Source: Bradyrhizobium yuanmingense
GTDB lineage: Bacteria > Pseudomonadota > Alphaproteobacteria > Rhizobiales > Xanthobacteraceae
Reading direction: 5' to 3'
Length of the DNA stretch: 64,000 bases
Assembly: GCF_900094575.1 (NCBI RefSeq)
Contig: NZ_FMAE01000005.1
Coordinates: 612,092 to 676,091, forward strand
This document shows, piece after piece, positions 20,707 through 32,167 of this stretch. Under the pieces are notes generated by a model. It ran no database searches and was not told where the DNA came from. It saw only the letters and a list, made by a program, of their open reading frames with translations. Position numbers and translations under genes: made by a program. Positions within the stretch are counted from its first letter, which is position 1; each line of letters opens with the position of its first letter.

Positions 20707-21204
20707 CTACCCCCGCCCGAACTCGTCGCCGCGAAACTGCCGGCCGATCTGGTCGAGCACGGCGTTGACCATGCCGGTCTCCTCGCGGTCGACGAAAGCA
20801 TTGGCGACGTCGACATATTCGGAGACCACCACCCGGCCCGGCACGTCCTTGCGATGCTGGAGCTCATAGGCTCCTGCCCGCAGCACTGCCCGCAGGATCG
20901 CCTCGATCCGCTTGAGCGGCCAGCCCTTCGACAGCGCCTCGTCGATCAGAGGATCGAGCTTCTTCTGGTCGCGGACGACGCCGGAGACGACGTCGCGGAA
21001 AAAGGCGGCTTCCGCCGGCAGATACGTCTCGCCCTCGACCTCGTTGCCGAGCCAATGGCTTTCGAATTCGGCAAAGATGTCGTTGATGCCCGCACCGGCG
21101 ATGTCCATCTGGTACAGTGCCTGCACGGCTGCGAGCCGTGCCGCACCGCGCCGGTTCGCCTTCTTCTCGACAACGCCGGTCGGCTTCTTGGTGTTATCGG
21201 CCAT
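20707..21204 (-). CDS. nusB: Transcription antitermination factor NusB
   Basis: RNA-binding helical protein that joins NusE in the rRNA antitermination complex; 165 residues. ANRRGAARLAAVQALYQMDIAG at the start and LDPLIDEALSKGWPLKRIEAILRAVLRAGAYEL in parts match the family, as does the late segment VISEYVDVA-type sequence (VVSEYVDVANAF). ATG at 21204 gives the normal N-terminal tail. It directly follows ribH, a standard arrangement. Confidence 0.94.
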   Translation of the reverse strand: MADNTKKPTGVVEKKANRRGAARLAAVQALYQMDIAGAGINDIFAEFESHWLGNEVEGETYLPAEAAFFRDVVSGVVRDQKKLDPLIDEALSKGWPLKRIEAILRAVLRAGAYELQHRKDVPGRVVVSEYVDVANAFVDREETGMVNAVLDQIGRQFRGDEFGRG

Positions 21205-21208
21205 GGCT

Positions 21209-21700
21209 TCAGGCCCGCGCCAGGCGGCGTTTAATGCGCAGCATCGCAAGCGCGGCGCGCGCGGCATCGCCGCCCTTGTTGAGCTCGCTGGCACGCGCCC
21301 GCGCCCAGGCCTGCGCCTCGGTGTTGACGGTGAGGATGCCGTTGCCGAGCGGCAGCTTCCGCGCAACGGCGAGGTCCATCAGCGCGCGCGAGGATTCCTG
21401 CGAGACGATCTCGAAATGAATGGTGTCGCCGCGGATCACGCAGCCGAGCGCGATCACCGCATCATAGGGCCTGCCGTTCGCCGCCGCGGCATCGACCGCG
21501 ATGGCGACTGCCGCGGGGATCTCCAGCGCACCGGGAACCGTAATGACGTCGTGGGTCAGGCCGGCCGCCTTCAGCTCGGCCACCGCGCCGTCCAGCAGCG
21601 CATCCTGGAGATCGTCATAGAACCGCGCCTCGACAATCAGCGCGCGCGCGCCGGAAATGTCGGTCTGGTCCTTCAGGGGTGCGCGCCGCGCGTCTGCCAT
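21209..21700 (-). CDS. ribH: 6,7-dimethyl-8-ribityllumazine synthase
   Basis: Condenses the ribitylamino-uracil with dihydroxybutanone phosphate in riboflavin synthesis; 163 residues. [15 protein letters not shown], the substrate-loop motif VPGALEIP, and the catalytic segment [16 protein letters not shown] with its histidine are clear. Four bases separate it from nusB, so the two are co-transcribed. Confidence 0.95.
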   Translation of the reverse strand: MADARRAPLKDQTDISGARALIVEARFYDDLQDALLDGAVAELKAAGLTHDVITVPGALEIPAAVAIAVDAAAANGRPYDAVIALGCVIRGDTIHFEIVSQESSRALMDLAVARKLPLGNGILTVNTEAQAWARARASELNKGGDAARAALAMLRIKRRLARA

Positions 21701-21762
21701 CGTTCAATCCGTTTCGAAAGGGGTCGGCGCTATGTAGTCGCCGGAAGCATGTAAGCCAAGTT

Positions 21763-22392
21763 CTAAGAGACCGTCATTTCCGTCAGCCGCGCCGCGTAGC
21801 GGGCCATCAGGTCGACCTCGATATTAACCTCATCCCCCGCCTTCCAGCTGCCGATCGTCGTAACATCAAGCGTGTGCGGAATGATCAGCACCGAAAAGGT
21901 CACGTCTGCAACCGTATTGATCGTCAGCGAGACGCCGTCGAGCGTGATCGAGCCCTTGGTGGCGATGAACCGGGCCAGCTCCCGCGTCGTCGAGAGCACG
22001 AACCGCGCCATATCCGGCAAGTCCTCGCGGCTGACGATGGTTGCAATGCCATCGGCGTGGCCGGCGACGATATGGCCGCCGAGCTCATCGCCGATCTTCA
22101 GCGCGCGCTCGAGGTTGAGCCTGGTGCCGACCTTCCAGTGCTTGGCCGTCGTCAGCGCCAGCGTCTCGGCCGCGGTGTCAACGTCGAACCAGGTCCTTTG
22201 CTTGGAGTCCCTGCCATCCGAAACGCCCGAGGCAACCACGGTCAGGCACACACCGTTGCAGGCGATCGAGGCGCCGTCCGCAATCGTGCTCTGATCGTAG
22301 CGGCAGGCGATCCGCAGCCGGTGCAGCTGCCCCGGCGCCGTTGGCGTGAAGCTGACGATCTCGCCGATATCGGTGACAATGCCGGTGAACAT
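21763..22392 (-). CDS. ribE: Riboflavin synthase
   Basis: Dismutates two lumazines to riboflavin; 209 residues made of two similar barrels. [12 protein letters not shown] is the classical start, with GASIACNGVCLTV in the first barrel and KGSITLDGVSLT in the second. The ATG shares its A with the last base of the ribD stop (TAATG), so translation is coupled. Confidence 0.95.
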   Translation of the reverse strand: MFTGIVTDIGEIVSFTPTAPGQLHRLRIACRYDQSTIADGASIACNGVCLTVVASGVSDGRDSKQRTWFDVDTAAETLALTTAKHWKVGTRLNLERALKIGDELGGHIVAGHADGIATIVSREDLPDMARFVLSTTRELARFIATKGSITLDGVSLTINTVADVTFSVLIIPHTLDVTTIGSWKAGDEVNIEVDLMARYAARLTEMTVS

Positions 22393-23540
22393 TACGCGCG
22401 CTCGTAGATGGTGAGGTTATCCTTGCCGCAGGTCTCGCTAGCATGAACCTTGTAGGCCGGCGACTGCGTGATTTTCGACAGGGGCAATGCATCGAGCGCA
22501 TCGACGCCGCCTTCGCCGACCGCTTCCGCTCCGCGGAACAGCCAGACCTCGTCGACGAGATCGGCCGCGACGAACGATGCCGCAACGCGGCTGCCGCCCT
22601 CGACCATCAGCCGTGTGATGCCCTTGTCCGCCAGCGCATGCAGCACGGCCGAAAGATCGAGCCCGGATGCACTCCCCGGAGGCATGCGCATGATTTGCGC
22701 ACCGGCCGCGCCAAGGCGCGTCGCGGCGGCCGCTTCCGCAAGCTCAGACGCGATCACCCAAAGCGGCGTCTCGCGCGCGGACCGAACCAGCTGGCTCGAT
22801 GCGGGAATGCGCAGGCTCCGGTCGAGCACCACACGCACCGGCGAGCGCGCCGCCATGCCCGGCAGGCGGCAGTTGAGCTGCGGATCATCCGCCAGCACCG
22901 TGCCGATGCCGACCAGGATGGCATCGCTTTGCGCGCGGAGCAGATGCACGCGGTTGCGTGCCGCCTCCCCCGTGATCGCAAGGGGCTTGCCGCCGGCCGC
23001 ACCGATCTTGCCGTCAGGCGAGACCGCGAGCTTCAGGATCACATGAGGACGCTGGTCCCGGATGCGGCGGAAATGGCCGGCATGGTCGAACGCGGCCTCC
23101 GCCGCGCACAGACCGACGTCCACATTGATGCCGGCGGCGCGCAGGCGCGCATGGCCCTGGCCCGCAACTTCCGGATTGGGGTCCTCGATCGCCGCCACCA
23201 CGCGCTTGATGCCGGCGGCGATCACAGCATCGGCGCAAGGCGGCGACTTGCCGAAATGCGAGCACGGCTCCAGCGTGACGTAGAGCGTGGCGCCCCGCGC
23301 TGCTTCGCCCGCCCGCCGCAACGCCTCGGGCTCACCGTGCGGACGTCCGCCTGCTTGCGTCCAGCCGCGGCCGACGATGACGCCGTCCTTGACGATGACG
23401 GCGCCCACGGCCGGATTGGGCCAGGTCCGGCCCTGCCCGCGCCGACCGAGCGCAAGCGCCAGCTCCATGAAACGGCGATCAGCATCCTTGGCCTCGCGGG
23501 CCTTCTGCGCGAACTGGTCTTCCAGGATGCGGAAGATCAT
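22392..23540 (-). CDS. ribD: Bifunctional riboflavin deaminase/reductase RibD
   Basis: Second and third steps of riboflavin synthesis. The 382-residue protein has an N-terminal deaminase domain with zinc ligands His68 and catalytic Glu70 (HGEPEA), Cys93 (EPCSHFG) and Cys102, and a C-terminal reductase domain starting near [15 protein letters not shown] with [12 protein letters not shown] near the end. The start at 23540 overlaps the nrdR stop as ATGA. The frame continues open upstream across nrdR, but that part is a shadow. Confidence 0.95.
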   Translation of the reverse strand: MIFRILEDQFAQKAREAKDADRRFMELALALGRRGQGRTWPNPAVGAVIVKDGVIVGRGWTQAGGRPHGEPEALRRAGEAARGATLYVTLEPCSHFGKSPPCADAVIAAGIKRVVAAIEDPNPEVAGQGHARLRAAGINVDVGLCAAEAAFDHAGHFRRIRDQRPHVILKLAVSPDGKIGAAGGKPLAITGEAARNRVHLLRAQSDAILVGIGTVLADDPQLNCRLPGMAARSPVRVVLDRSLRIPASSQLVRSARETPLWVIASELAEAAAATRLGAAGAQIMRMPPGSASGLDLSAVLHALADKGITRLMVEGGSRVAASFVAADLVDEVWLFRGAEAVGEGGVDALDALPLSKITQSPAYKVHASETCGKDNLTIYERA

Positions 23541-24019
23541 TTGCGGATCGCGGCGAGCCGCGCTTCCTCCTCGCCGGAGAGCTCGCCGAGCACGTCGGCG
23601 AAATCCTTGGCCTCGCGGAAATTGCGGTAGACCGAGGCAAAGCGCACATAGGCGACGTCGTCGAGCGTGCGCAGATGCTCCATCACGGTCTCGCCGATCA
23701 CCTCCGAGGAGATCTCGGCCTCGCCTCCGGTCTCGAGCTCGCGCACGATGGTGGAGACCATCTTCTCGACGCGCTCCGGCTCGACCTGCCGCTTGCGAAG
23801 TGAGATCTGCACCGAGCGCATCAGCTTGTCGCGATCGAACGGCACGCGGCGGCCGTTGCGTTTGATCACCGTGAGCTCGCGCAGCTGTACGCGCTCGAAG
23901 GTGGTGAAGCGGAAATTGCAGGCGACGCACACGCGCCGCCTGCGGATCACGGACGAGTCCTCGGTCGGACGCGAGTCCTTTACCTGCGTATCGAGACTGT
24001 TGCAGTTCGGGCAGCGCAT
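23537..24019 (-). CDS. nrdR: Transcriptional repressor NrdR
   Basis: ATP/dATP-sensing repressor of ribonucleotide reductase genes, 160 residues. The zinc ribbon uses Cys3, Cys6, Cys31 and Cys34, and the ATP-cone domain follows ([20 protein letters not shown]). The upstream in-frame extension covers a palindromic repeat and is not coding. The order glyA-nrdR-ribD is conserved in alphaproteobacteria. Overlaps ribD by four bases. Confidence 0.95.
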   Translation of the reverse strand: MRCPNCNSLDTQVKDSRPTEDSSVIRRRRVCVACNFRFTTFERVQLRELTVIKRNGRRVPFDRDKLMRSVQISLRKRQVEPERVEKMVSTIVRELETGGEAEISSEVIGETVMEHLRTLDDVAYVRFASVYRNFREAKDFADVLGELSGEEEARLAAIRK

Positions 24020-24038
24020 CCGTGTGACCTTTATTTTC

Positions 24039-24083
24039 GCATGATCTCTTCGGAAAACCGGTACCCACTTTTCCGGATCATGC
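24039..24083. repeat. Palindromic repeat, family G, copy 1
   Basis: A 45-base imperfect palindrome opening with GCATGATC and closing with GATCATGC, with inner TTCGGAAAACCGG and CACTTTTCCGG. A related copy lies at 62495-62543. It fills the gap between glyA and nrdR and could act as a hairpin in the message. Confidence 0.85.
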
Positions 24084-24089
24084 GGCGCC

Positions 24090-25388
24090 TTACTGGTAGA
24101 TCGGGAACCGGTCGGTGAGCGCCTTGACCCGTTCCTTGACCGCAGCCTCCACCAGCGGCGCCTTGCCGTCGGAGGATTGCGCGATCGCATTGAGGACCTC
24201 GGCGATCATGCCGCCGACCTGCTGGAATTCGGCCACGCCGAAGCCGCGGCTGGTCGCAGCCGGCGTGCCGAGCCGAATGCCCGAGGTCACAAAGGGCGAT
24301 TCCGGGTCGAACGGAATGCCGTTCTTGTTGCAGGTGATGGCGGCGCGAACCAGCGCCTTCTCCGAGACGTTGCCCTTCAGGCCCTTCGGCCGGAGATCGA
24401 CCAGCATCAGATGATTGTCGGTGCCGCCGGAGACGATATCGAGACCATGGCCCTTCAACGTCTCGGCCAAGGCCTTGGCGTTCTCGACGATGTTCTTGGC
24501 GTAGACCTTGAAATCCGGACGCAGCGCCTCGCCGAAGGCGACCGCCTTGGCTGCAATCACGTGCATCAAAGGACCGCCCTGCAGACCCGGGAAGATCGCC
24601 GAGTTGAGCTTCTTGGTCAGCGTCTCGTCATTCCACAGCATCAGGCCGCCGCGCGGACCACGCAGCGACTTGTGCGTCGTGGTGGTGGTGACGTGCGCAT
24701 ACGGCACCGGGGAAGCATGCACGCCGCCGGCGACGAGCCCAGCGAAATGCGCCATGTCGACCAGCAGGTAAGCGCCGACGCTGTCGGCGATCTCGCGGAA
24801 ACGCTTGAAGTCCCAGGCGCGCGAATAGGCCGAGCCGCCGGCGATGATCAGCTTCGGCTTGACCTCTTCGGCCTGCTTGGCCACCGCATCCATGTCGATG
24901 ATCTGGTCCTCGCGGCGCACGGTGTAGTGCGCGGCCTTGAACCACTTGCCGCTCATGTTCACGGGCGAGCCATGGGTGAGATGGCCGCCGGCGGCGAGAT
25001 CCAGGCCCATGAAGGTATCGCCGGGCTGCAGCAGCGCCAGGAACACCGCCTGGTTCATCTGGCTGCCGGAGTTCGGCTGCACGTTCGCAAAGCTGGCGCC
25101 GAACAGCTTCTTGGCACGATCGATCGCAAGGTTCTCGGCGACGTCGACCCACTCACAACCGCCGTAATAGCGCGCGCCCGGATAACCTTCCGCGTATTTG
25201 TTGGTCATGACCGAACCCTGCGCTTCCAGCACGGCCCGGCTGACGATGTTCTCGGAGGCGATCAACTCGACCTCGTGGCGCTGCCGACCGAGCTCACCCT
25301 TGATGGCGGCAGCGATTTCCGGATCGGCCTGCTCGAGCGAGGCGGTGAAAAACGAATCGGGCGCGGAGGCGGACTTGGGTGCGGTCAT
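24090..25388 (-). CDS. glyA: Serine hydroxymethyltransferase
   Basis: PLP enzyme interconverting serine and glycine with tetrahydrofolate, the main source of one-carbon units. The 432-residue protein has [19 protein letters not shown], and [16 protein letters not shown] with the PLP lysine at 240. It is the first gene of the glyA-nrdR-ribD-ribE-ribH-nusB-thiL run. Confidence 0.97.
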   Translation of the reverse strand: MTAPKSASAPDSFFTASLEQADPEIAAAIKGELGRQRHEVELIASENIVSRAVLEAQGSVMTNKYAEGYPGARYYGGCEWVDVAENLAIDRAKKLFGASFANVQPNSGSQMNQAVFLALLQPGDTFMGLDLAAGGHLTHGSPVNMSGKWFKAAHYTVRREDQIIDMDAVAKQAEEVKPKLIIAGGSAYSRAWDFKRFREIADSVGAYLLVDMAHFAGLVAGGVHASPVPYAHVTTTTTHKSLRGPRGGLMLWNDETLTKKLNSAIFPGLQGGPLMHVIAAKAVAFGEALRPDFKVYAKNIVENAKALAETLKGHGLDIVSGGTDNHLMLVDLRPKGLKGNVSEKALVRAAITCNKNGIPFDPESPFVTSGIRLGTPAATSRGFGVAEFQQVGGMIAEVLNAIAQSSDGKAPLVEAAVKERVKALTDRFPIYQ

Positions 25389-25553
25389 CTTGCGAATATC
25401 TCCACCGCCGCAGCCTTTTGGCGGGCTACGGGCGGGTCTGGTGTGGCGGTCGGAAGCACGCGCGATCTACCACATCGGCCGACCGCGGCCAAGCATTTGC
25501 GGGTCGGGCCTGATATTTATGCAAGATATGGTGGGATTGGAGGTTTTCAGCCC

Positions 25554-25580
25554 GGGAGCGGTCTTGCGAGATCCGCTCCC
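25554..25580. terminator. Strong hairpin downstream of a small hypothetical gene
   Basis: Perfect eight-base arms GGGAGCGG and CCGCTCCC around an 11-base loop that can itself pair further. It lies about 70 bases past the stop at 25652 on the minus strand and could end that transcript, but no T run follows. It may also belong to the glyA upstream region. Confidence 0.4.
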
Positions 25581-25651
25581 CGTCAATATCCGGGTGGGGC
25601 CGCTTTGGGCCTTATTTCTTGCCAGCTGCCGCCGGGGCAGCCGGCGTCGTT

Positions 25652-25918
25652 TTACAGCCCGGTATACCCCGCCTTCACGGGGTCGACGCTGCCGTCGAGC
25701 TGGCGCAGATAGGTCAGGCCGCAGACCGTCAACCTATGGGTGTCGGTCTCGCCGGCTTCCATCAGGATGTTGAGGTAGTTCGTGACCTTTTCACGCGCCT
25801 CGGCGCTGGCCGCCGCGGTGCGGTTGGCGAGCAGGTCGTAGGTCTGCATGATGCGGTCGATGGCAGCTTCCATGGCATCCTCTGGTTGGTCGGGATCTTG
25901 GGGGTTTTGATCAGGCAA
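25652..25918 (-). CDS. Conserved hypothetical protein, 88 residues
   Basis: Small soluble protein with no recognised domain. After an acidic proline/glutamine-rich start it is predicted to be helical (AAIDRIMQTYDLLANRTAAA) and contains one cysteine. Overlaps the 3' end of the preceding 78-residue gene by eight bases, which points to a two-gene unit. I cannot assign a function. Confidence 0.55.
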   Translation of the reverse strand: MPDQNPQDPDQPEDAMEAAIDRIMQTYDLLANRTAAASAEAREKVTNYLNILMEAGETDTHRLTVCGLTYLRQLDGSVDPVKAGYTGL

Positions 25919-26147
25919 CCGCTCTGGCCTCGGTCTGCGCCTGGAACCGGGCGATCGCCCTGTTGGCCAGCCTGATCTTGTTGAATTCGCCCTGCTGGAG
26001 CAGCTTGACGATCAGGTGAAGCAGGCGGTCGTCGGTGACGAGAGTGTCCGGGATTGCGCCGGAGCGGCGAAGGTAGTTCGCGGCGATGGCGTAGGCCTCG
26101 CTGACGAGTTCCACGTTCATCACCCGAAGCCCGCGCTCGACCAGCAT
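25911..26147 (-). CDS. Conserved hypothetical protein, 78 residues
   Basis: Small, mostly helical protein (VSEAYAIAANYLRRSGAIPD, LLHLIVKLLQQGEFNKIRLA). No signal peptide or membrane segment. It is upstream of and overlaps the 88-residue gene by eight bases. The pair lies downstream of the LdtR-like gene after a gap of about 200 bases. Function unknown. Confidence 0.55.
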   Translation of the reverse strand: MLVERGLRVMNVELVSEAYAIAANYLRRSGAIPDTLVTDDRLLHLIVKLLQQGEFNKIRLANRAIARFQAQTEARAVA

Positions 26148-26212
26148 CGCCGTTTCTCCGATCCGAAGAAGATAAGCGCCGAGCCCGGAACTGGTTCCTG
26201 GCTGCCGGGGGG

Positions 26213-26236
26213 ATTTTTTCGCAGGTGCAAAAAAAT
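26213..26236 (-). terminator. Possible terminator after the LdtR-like gene
   Basis: Inverted repeat pairing ATTTTTT with AAAAAAT around a short GC core, about 115 bases beyond the stop of the minus-strand MarR gene. The distance and short GC stem make this uncertain. Confidence 0.35.
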
Positions 26237-26349
26237 ATCAACGCACCGGTCCGGGGCAACTCCGGACCAGCGCGCTTGGGGAAGTCAGGCACGTTCGGGA
26301 GGGCTGCCGGTCTTGTTGCGGGCCGGCTTCGCCCAGATCCCTTTAGAAC

Positions 26350-26868
26350 TCAGAGGCGATAGAGGATCTGGTCGGTCCAGAACCGCTCCAGGCGGTGCAG
26401 CGACTTGTTGAGGTTCGCAAACTCGTCGCCGGAGATGCCGCCGACCTGCTCCACCGTCTTGACGTGCTTCTGGTAGAGCGCATCGACGATGCGGCGGACT
26501 TCCTGGCCCTGCGGGGTCAGGCGGATGCGCACCGAGCGGCGATCGACGCGCGAGCGCTGATGATCGAGGAAGCCGAGCTCGACGAGCTTCTTCAGATTGT
26601 AGGAGACGTTGGAGCCGAGATAGTAACCGCGCGTGCGCAATTCGCCCGCGGTCAGCTCCTTGTCGCCGATGTTGTAGAGCAAGAGCGCCTGGACCGAGTT
26701 GATGTCCGCGCGGCCGCGGCGATCGAATTCGTCCTTGATCACGTCGAGGAGCCGGCGATGCAGCCGCTCCACCAGAGTCAAAGCTTCCAGATAGAGCGAC
26801 TGCACCGAACCCTGCTGGCCGGAGACGCGCTCTGCGGTATCTGCCGCAGTTGCGACGGCTTTCATCAT
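26350..26868 (-). CDS. ldtR: MarR family regulator, LdtR-like
   Basis: A 172-residue MarR protein. The winged-helix core ADINSVQALLLYNIGDKELTAGELRTRGYYLGSNVSYNLKKL is unusual in lacking a cysteine sensor and matches, from memory, LdtR of Liberibacter and rhizobia, which controls an L,D-transpeptidase gene and osmotic tolerance. The wing ends in DRRSVRIRLT. A palindrome TGTCG..CGACA lies just upstream of the start and may be its own operator. The symbol is a family-level inference. Confidence 0.72.
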   Translation of the reverse strand: MMKAVATAADTAERVSGQQGSVQSLYLEALTLVERLHRRLLDVIKDEFDRRGRADINSVQALLLYNIGDKELTAGELRTRGYYLGSNVSYNLKKLVELGFLDHQRSRVDRRSVRIRLTPQGQEVRRIVDALYQKHVKTVEQVGGISGDEFANLNKSLHRLERFWTDQILYRL

Positions 26869-26882
26869 GACACTTCCCCTGT

Positions 26883-26899
26883 TGTCGTTTTTATCGACA
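26883..26899. promoter_or_regulatory. Candidate LdtR operator
   Basis: TGTCG and CGACA arms separated by seven bases, about 15 bases ahead of the LdtR-like start, with another CGAC element 11 bases away (ATTCGACG). MarR proteins usually bind such palindromes and repress themselves. This is inferred from position and symmetry only. Confidence 0.45.
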
Positions 26900-27220
26900 C
26901 TTATTCGACGAAACTTGTGTCCCGTCTGATAGGTGCAACTTAAGAGGGGCGTTTGAAGATCGGCTTAAATAAGAGAATAAAGAGATCATGAATTTAAGAC
27001 AGTGAATTGCGCATTAAGCCTGTGCCACAAGTACTTTTTGAAAGCCTCTGTTGACCTTCGCAAGGTCCTGTTCACCCTCCGTCCGCCGCTGTTGTCGCAT
27101 TCCAGAACAGCCCCGCCCCGTTTCGAAACGCACGCGTAAGAGCTGTGGCGGAACCGGCTGGTCAATGAAAACTTACCGCGAATTTTAGGCAACCAGCGGT
27201 CAACCAAACGCAACATTCTC

Positions 27221-27362
27221 CTGTCCCGGACAAGCGCAGCAAGCGGCGCGCCGACCCGGGATCCCAGAAGCCAAAAGCGAGATATCGGAAAGATGGGCCC
27301 CGGCTCTGCAACGCATCACGCCGCAAACTTCGGCGTGCTGCATTGCGTCCGGGGCACGAGAG
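27221..27362. repeat. Palindromic intergenic repeat, family E
   Basis: About 140 bases of nested inverted repeats: CTGTCCCGGAC..AGCGCAGC at one end and GCATTGCGTCCGGGGCACGAG at the other, with an inner CCCGGGATC..GGGCCCCGG pair. I recognise this type as a common Bradyrhizobium intergenic element. It ends 22 bases from the next gene's stop. Confidence 0.7.
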
Positions 27363-27384
27363 CGTGAGCGTGAATCTCTGCGCG

Positions 27385-29088
<1,704 letters not shown>

Positions 29089-29095
29089 GCTGTCG

Positions 29096-29191
29096 TAGGG
29101 TGGGCCAAGCGAAGCGGGCCCACCGATTCATCCATCGTGTAAGTCGGCGGGCAATGGTGGGCACGGCGCAAGCGCGCCTTGGCCCACCCTA
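29096..29191. repeat. Palindromic intergenic repeat, family C
   Basis: About 95 bases with TAGGGTGGGCCAAGCG at one end and CGCGCCTTGGCCCACCCTA at the other, forming a long hairpin. It lies a few bases past hemB and could end its transcript. Confidence 0.8.
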
Positions 29192-29319
29192 GAGGACCGC
29201 CCGATCCACCGCCCCCGAATCGCCGGAATATTTCGGCTTGCTGCCGCCCGCGCGCCCTTGGCACGGGCATGGCCTGTTCCCATGTCCTGCGGGGGGGGGC
29301 TTCGCTGGGAGAACGGTCC

Positions 29320-29862
29320 ATGTCGTACAACTCGGGCAATTCAGGAGGCTGGCGCGATGACGGCGCCATGCAACCGCATGCCTACGACCCTGACCTGCAT
29401 CCGGAACTGTTCCGGGGCGTCGCGACGCGGCGGGTGTTCGCCTTCCTGATCGACATGGTCGTGATCTCGGTGCCGGTGATCCTCGGCTACATCTTCATCG
29501 CCTTGTTCGGCGTGGTCACCCTCGGCATCGGCTGGGCGCTGTTCTGGATCGCCTGGCCGGCCTCCGTGATCTGGGCTATCGTCTATTACGGCGCCAGCAT
29601 CGGCGGTGCGTCCTCCGCCACGGTCGGCATGCGCCTGATGGACCTGGAGCTGCGCACCTGGTACGGCGCGCCCGGCTACTTCGTGCTCGGCGCCACCCAT
29701 GCCGTGCTGTTCTGGGTGACGGTCTCGTTCCTGTCGCCGTTCGTGGTGCTGGTCGGCCTGTTCAACGGCCGCCGTCGCCTGCTGCACGATTTCGTGCTGG
29801 GAACGGTCGTGATCAACAATTCGGTTCGCATACCCACTCCGCAGGCGGCGCGGACGTGGTGA
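29320..29862 (+). CDS. RDD family membrane protein
   Basis: Membrane protein of 180 residues with the RDD domain: TRRVFAFLIDMVVI is the Arg/Asp-Asp motif helix, followed by two more hydrophobic segments and LHDFVLGTVVI near the end. Some RDD proteins are Na+/H+ antiporters, but the role of most is unknown. Nine consecutive G bases lie at 29291-29299 in the 5' region; GGGAGAAC nearer the start may be the ribosome-binding site. Followed by an arginyltransferase-family gene on the same strand. Confidence 0.85.
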   Translation: MSYNSGNSGGWRDDGAMQPHAYDPDLHPELFRGVATRRVFAFLIDMVVISVPVILGYIFIALFGVVTLGIGWALFWIAWPASVIWAIVYYGASIGGASSATVGMRLMDLELRTWYGAPGYFVLGATHAVLFWVTVSFLSPFVVLVGLFNGRRRLLHDFVLGTVVINNSVRIPTPQAARTW

Positions 29863-29930
29863 GCTAATCGATTGACCGGGGGCTTTTGGAGCGCGATGCT
29901 GATGCCTGTTTCGGAGGCCCACGACGTCCC

Positions 29931-30707
29931 TTGACCCAGCACTCGCGCGACACCCCCCAGTTTTACCTCACGGCGCCCTCACCCTGCCCGTATTTGCCGG
30001 GCCGACATGAGCGCAAGGTGTTCACGCATCTGGTCGGAGACCGCGCCGGTGACCTCAACGACCTGCTCACCCATGGCGGTTTCCGCCGCAGCCAGTCGAT
30101 CGCCTACCGTCCCGCCTGCGACCAGTGCCGGGCCTGCGTCTCGGTCCGAGTCATCGCCAACGAGTTCCGCCCCTCGCGCAACTTCCGCAAGGTGATGGCC
30201 CGTAACGCCGACATCATCGGCGAGCAGCGCAGCGCGGTGCCGACCTCCGAGCAATATTCGGTGTTCCGCGCCTATCTCGACGCCCGCCACCGCCACGGCG
30301 GGATGGCCGACATGACCGTGCTCGACTACGCCATGATGGTCGAGGACAGCCACGTCGAGACCCGCATCATCGAATACCGCAAGCGCGGCCCCGACAGCGG
30401 CATCACCGGCCGCGGCGAGGAGCTGATCGCAGTGGCGCTCACCGACGTTCTCAGCGACGGCCTGTCGATGGTCTATTCGTTCTTCGAGCCTGGCCAGGTC
30501 AGCCGCTCGATGGGCACCTTCATGATCCTCGACCATATCGCCCGTGCGCGACGGCAAGGGCTGCCTTACGTCTATCTCGGCTACTGGATCGAAGGCTCTA
30601 AGAAGATGGACTACAAGGCCCGCTTCCTGCCGCAGCAGCGCCTCGCCCCCTCAGGCTGGCTGCGCATCGACGCGCAGGGCGACACGGCGTCCGAGCCGCA
30701 GGATTAG
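29931..30707 (+). CDS. bpt: Aminoacyl-tRNA-protein transferase (Ate/Bpt family)
   Basis: Adds leucine (or arginine) from tRNA to N-terminal acidic residues, tagging proteins for ClpAP in the N-degron pathway. The 258-residue protein shows [17 protein letters not shown] with the Cys pair, then [12 protein letters not shown] and [20 protein letters not shown], which belong to the family. The start is a TTG at 29931, preceded by GGAGG at 29914-29918; an earlier in-frame start adds an atypical tail. Follows the RDD gene on the same strand. Confidence 0.88.
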   Translation: MTQHSRDTPQFYLTAPSPCPYLPGRHERKVFTHLVGDRAGDLNDLLTHGGFRRSQSIAYRPACDQCRACVSVRVIANEFRPSRNFRKVMARNADIIGEQRSAVPTSEQYSVFRAYLDARHRHGGMADMTVLDYAMMVEDSHVETRIIEYRKRGPDSGITGRGEELIAVALTDVLSDGLSMVYSFFEPGQVSRSMGTFMILDHIARARRQGLPYVYLGYWIEGSKKMDYKARFLPQQRLAPSGWLRIDAQGDTASEPQD

Positions 30708-30768
30708 TGAATGGCGAGTAGCGAATAGGATGACACCCCCCACTCGCTACTCGCCATTCGCTACTCAC
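30706..30768. repeat. Perfect inverted repeat between bpt and mntH
   Basis: Arms built on GAATGGCGAGTAGCGA and TCGCTACTCGCCATTC, separated by about 16 bases. It lies in the 57-base gap between the two convergent genes and probably forms a terminator-like hairpin for both. It uses the repeated motif GAGTAGCGAAT seen on each side. Confidence 0.8.
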
Positions 30769-32117
30769 CCAAAAAACGTATCTGCCAGCAGCTTCAGATT
30801 CAAAATCACGATGATGCCCGCGACGATCCAGGCGACCGCGGCAACCGACATCGGGATCGCGAACTTGCCCATCTTGCGGCGGTCGGAGACGAAGCGGACC
30901 AGCGGAATCACCGCGAAAGGCAGCTGCATCGACAGCACGACCTGGCTGAACACCAGCAAATCCGCAGTGCCGCGCTCGCCGTAGATCGCGGTGACGATGA
31001 TCACGGGAATGATGGCGATGCCGCGGGTCAAGAGGCGGCGCGCCCAGCTGGGCAGGCGCAGATCGAGAAAGCCCTCCATCACGATCTGGCCGGCGAGCGT
31101 CGCAGTGACCGTCGAGTTGAGGCCCGAGGCGAGCAGCGCCACCGCGAACAGCGTCGAGGCGATGCCGAGGCCGAGCAGCGGCGACAGCAGTTCGAACGCC
31201 TGCTCAATCCCGGCCACGTCGGAGTGGCCGCTCTTGTGGAAGGTCGCAGCAGCGACGACAAGGATCGCGGCGTTGATGAACAGCGCCAGCATCAGCGCGA
31301 TGGTCGAGTCCGTCGTCGCCCATTTGATCGCTTCGCGCCGGCCGGTGTCGTTGCGTTCATAAGCGCGCGTCTGCACGATCGAGGAGTGCAGGTAGAGATT
31401 GTGCGGCATCACGGTGGCGCCGATGATGCCGATCGCGATGTAGAGCATGTCGGAATTGGTGAAGATCTCGCTCTTGGGCACGAAGCCCCGCAAGACCTCT
31501 GCCACCGGCGGAGCCGCCGCCGCGATCTGCACCGCGAAGCAAACGGCGATCACCACCAGCAGCGCGATGACGAAAGCCTCCAGGAAGCGGAAGCCCCGGT
31601 TCATCAGCAGCAGCAGCAGGAAGGCGTCGAGGGCTGCAATCAATGCGCCCCCGATCAGGGGAATGCCGAACAGCAGCTTCAGCGCGATCGCCGTGCCGAT
31701 CACCTCGGCGAGATCGCAGGCGATGATGGCCGCCTCGCAGGCGAGCCAGAGCAGGAAGTTCACCACCCGGGGATAGGAGGCGCGGCAGGCCTGCGCGAGA
31801 TCGCGGTCGGTGACGATGCCGAGCCGAGCCGCCAGCGACTGGAGCAGGATCGCCATCAAGTTCGAGATCAGGATGACGGAGAGCAGCGTGTAGCCGAACT
31901 TCGACCCGCCGGCGAGATCGGTCGCCCAATTGCCGGGGTCCATATAGCCGACCGAGACGAGGTAGCCCGGCCCGACGAAGGCCAGCAGCCGGCGCCACCA
32001 GCGGCCCGCGGCGGGAATGGCAACGGTGGAATTAACCTCAGCGAGGCTTTTGGTGGTGGGCGCATCAGCGCGCCAGCCGGCGAGGTCGGGAGTTATGTGG
32101 GGTGATCGGGCATCCAT
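30765..32117 (-). CDS. mntH: Nramp-type manganese/divalent metal transporter
   Basis: Proton-coupled Mn2+ importer of the inner membrane, 450 residues from the ATG at 32117. The Nramp motif [13 protein letters not shown] (first helix) and [15 protein letters not shown] in helix 6 are present, with 11 hydrophobic segments. A start at 32168 is also in frame but runs through the likely operator. In Bradyrhizobium japonicum MntH is the main Mn2+ importer under the Fur-type regulator Mur. Divergent from an MFS gene. Confidence 0.94.
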   Translation of the reverse strand: MDARSPHITPDLAGWRADAPTTKSLAEVNSTVAIPAAGRWWRRLLAFVGPGYLVSVGYMDPGNWATDLAGGSKFGYTLLSVILISNLMAILLQSLAARLGIVTDRDLAQACRASYPRVVNFLLWLACEAAIIACDLAEVIGTAIALKLLFGIPLIGGALIAALDAFLLLLLMNRGFRFLEAFVIALLVVIAVCFAVQIAAAAPPVAEVLRGFVPKSEIFTNSDMLYIAIGIIGATVMPHNLYLHSSIVQTRAYERNDTGRREAIKWATTDSTIALMLALFINAAILVVAAATFHKSGHSDVAGIEQAFELLSPLLGLGIASTLFAVALLASGLNSTVTATLAGQIVMEGFLDLRLPSWARRLLTRGIAIIPVIIVTAIYGERGTADLLVFSQVVLSMQLPFAVIPLVRFVSDRRKMGKFAIPMSVAAVAWIVAGIIVILNLKLLADTFFG

Positions 32118-32144
32118 ATCGGCAGAATACCCAAGTTCATTCTT

Positions 32145-32167
32145 ATTGCAACTCATTTGCAACTGCA
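32145..32167 (-). promoter_or_regulatory. Candidate Mur-binding repeats upstream of mntH
   Basis: On the minus strand GTTGCAA occurs twice 11 bases apart, 30-50 bases ahead of the preferred mntH start. Direct repeats of TGCAA-type are what Mur (Mn-responsive Fur) binds in rhizobia. The assignment is from resemblance and position. Confidence 0.4.

Larger units (their letters stand above)
26869..27384. other. Long regulatory/intergenic region with a repeat
   Basis: About 515 bases. The part next to the LdtR-like start is AT-rich and holds an operator-like palindrome; 27221-27362 is a palindromic repeat (family E). The middle shows no gene. Confidence 0.6.

Noticed and set aside
25389-25651. 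Riboswitch ahead of glyA
   Set aside because: Strong hairpin seen at 25554-25580, but no conserved core of a known riboswitch class was recognised, and the hairpin fits an upstream gene's end as well.
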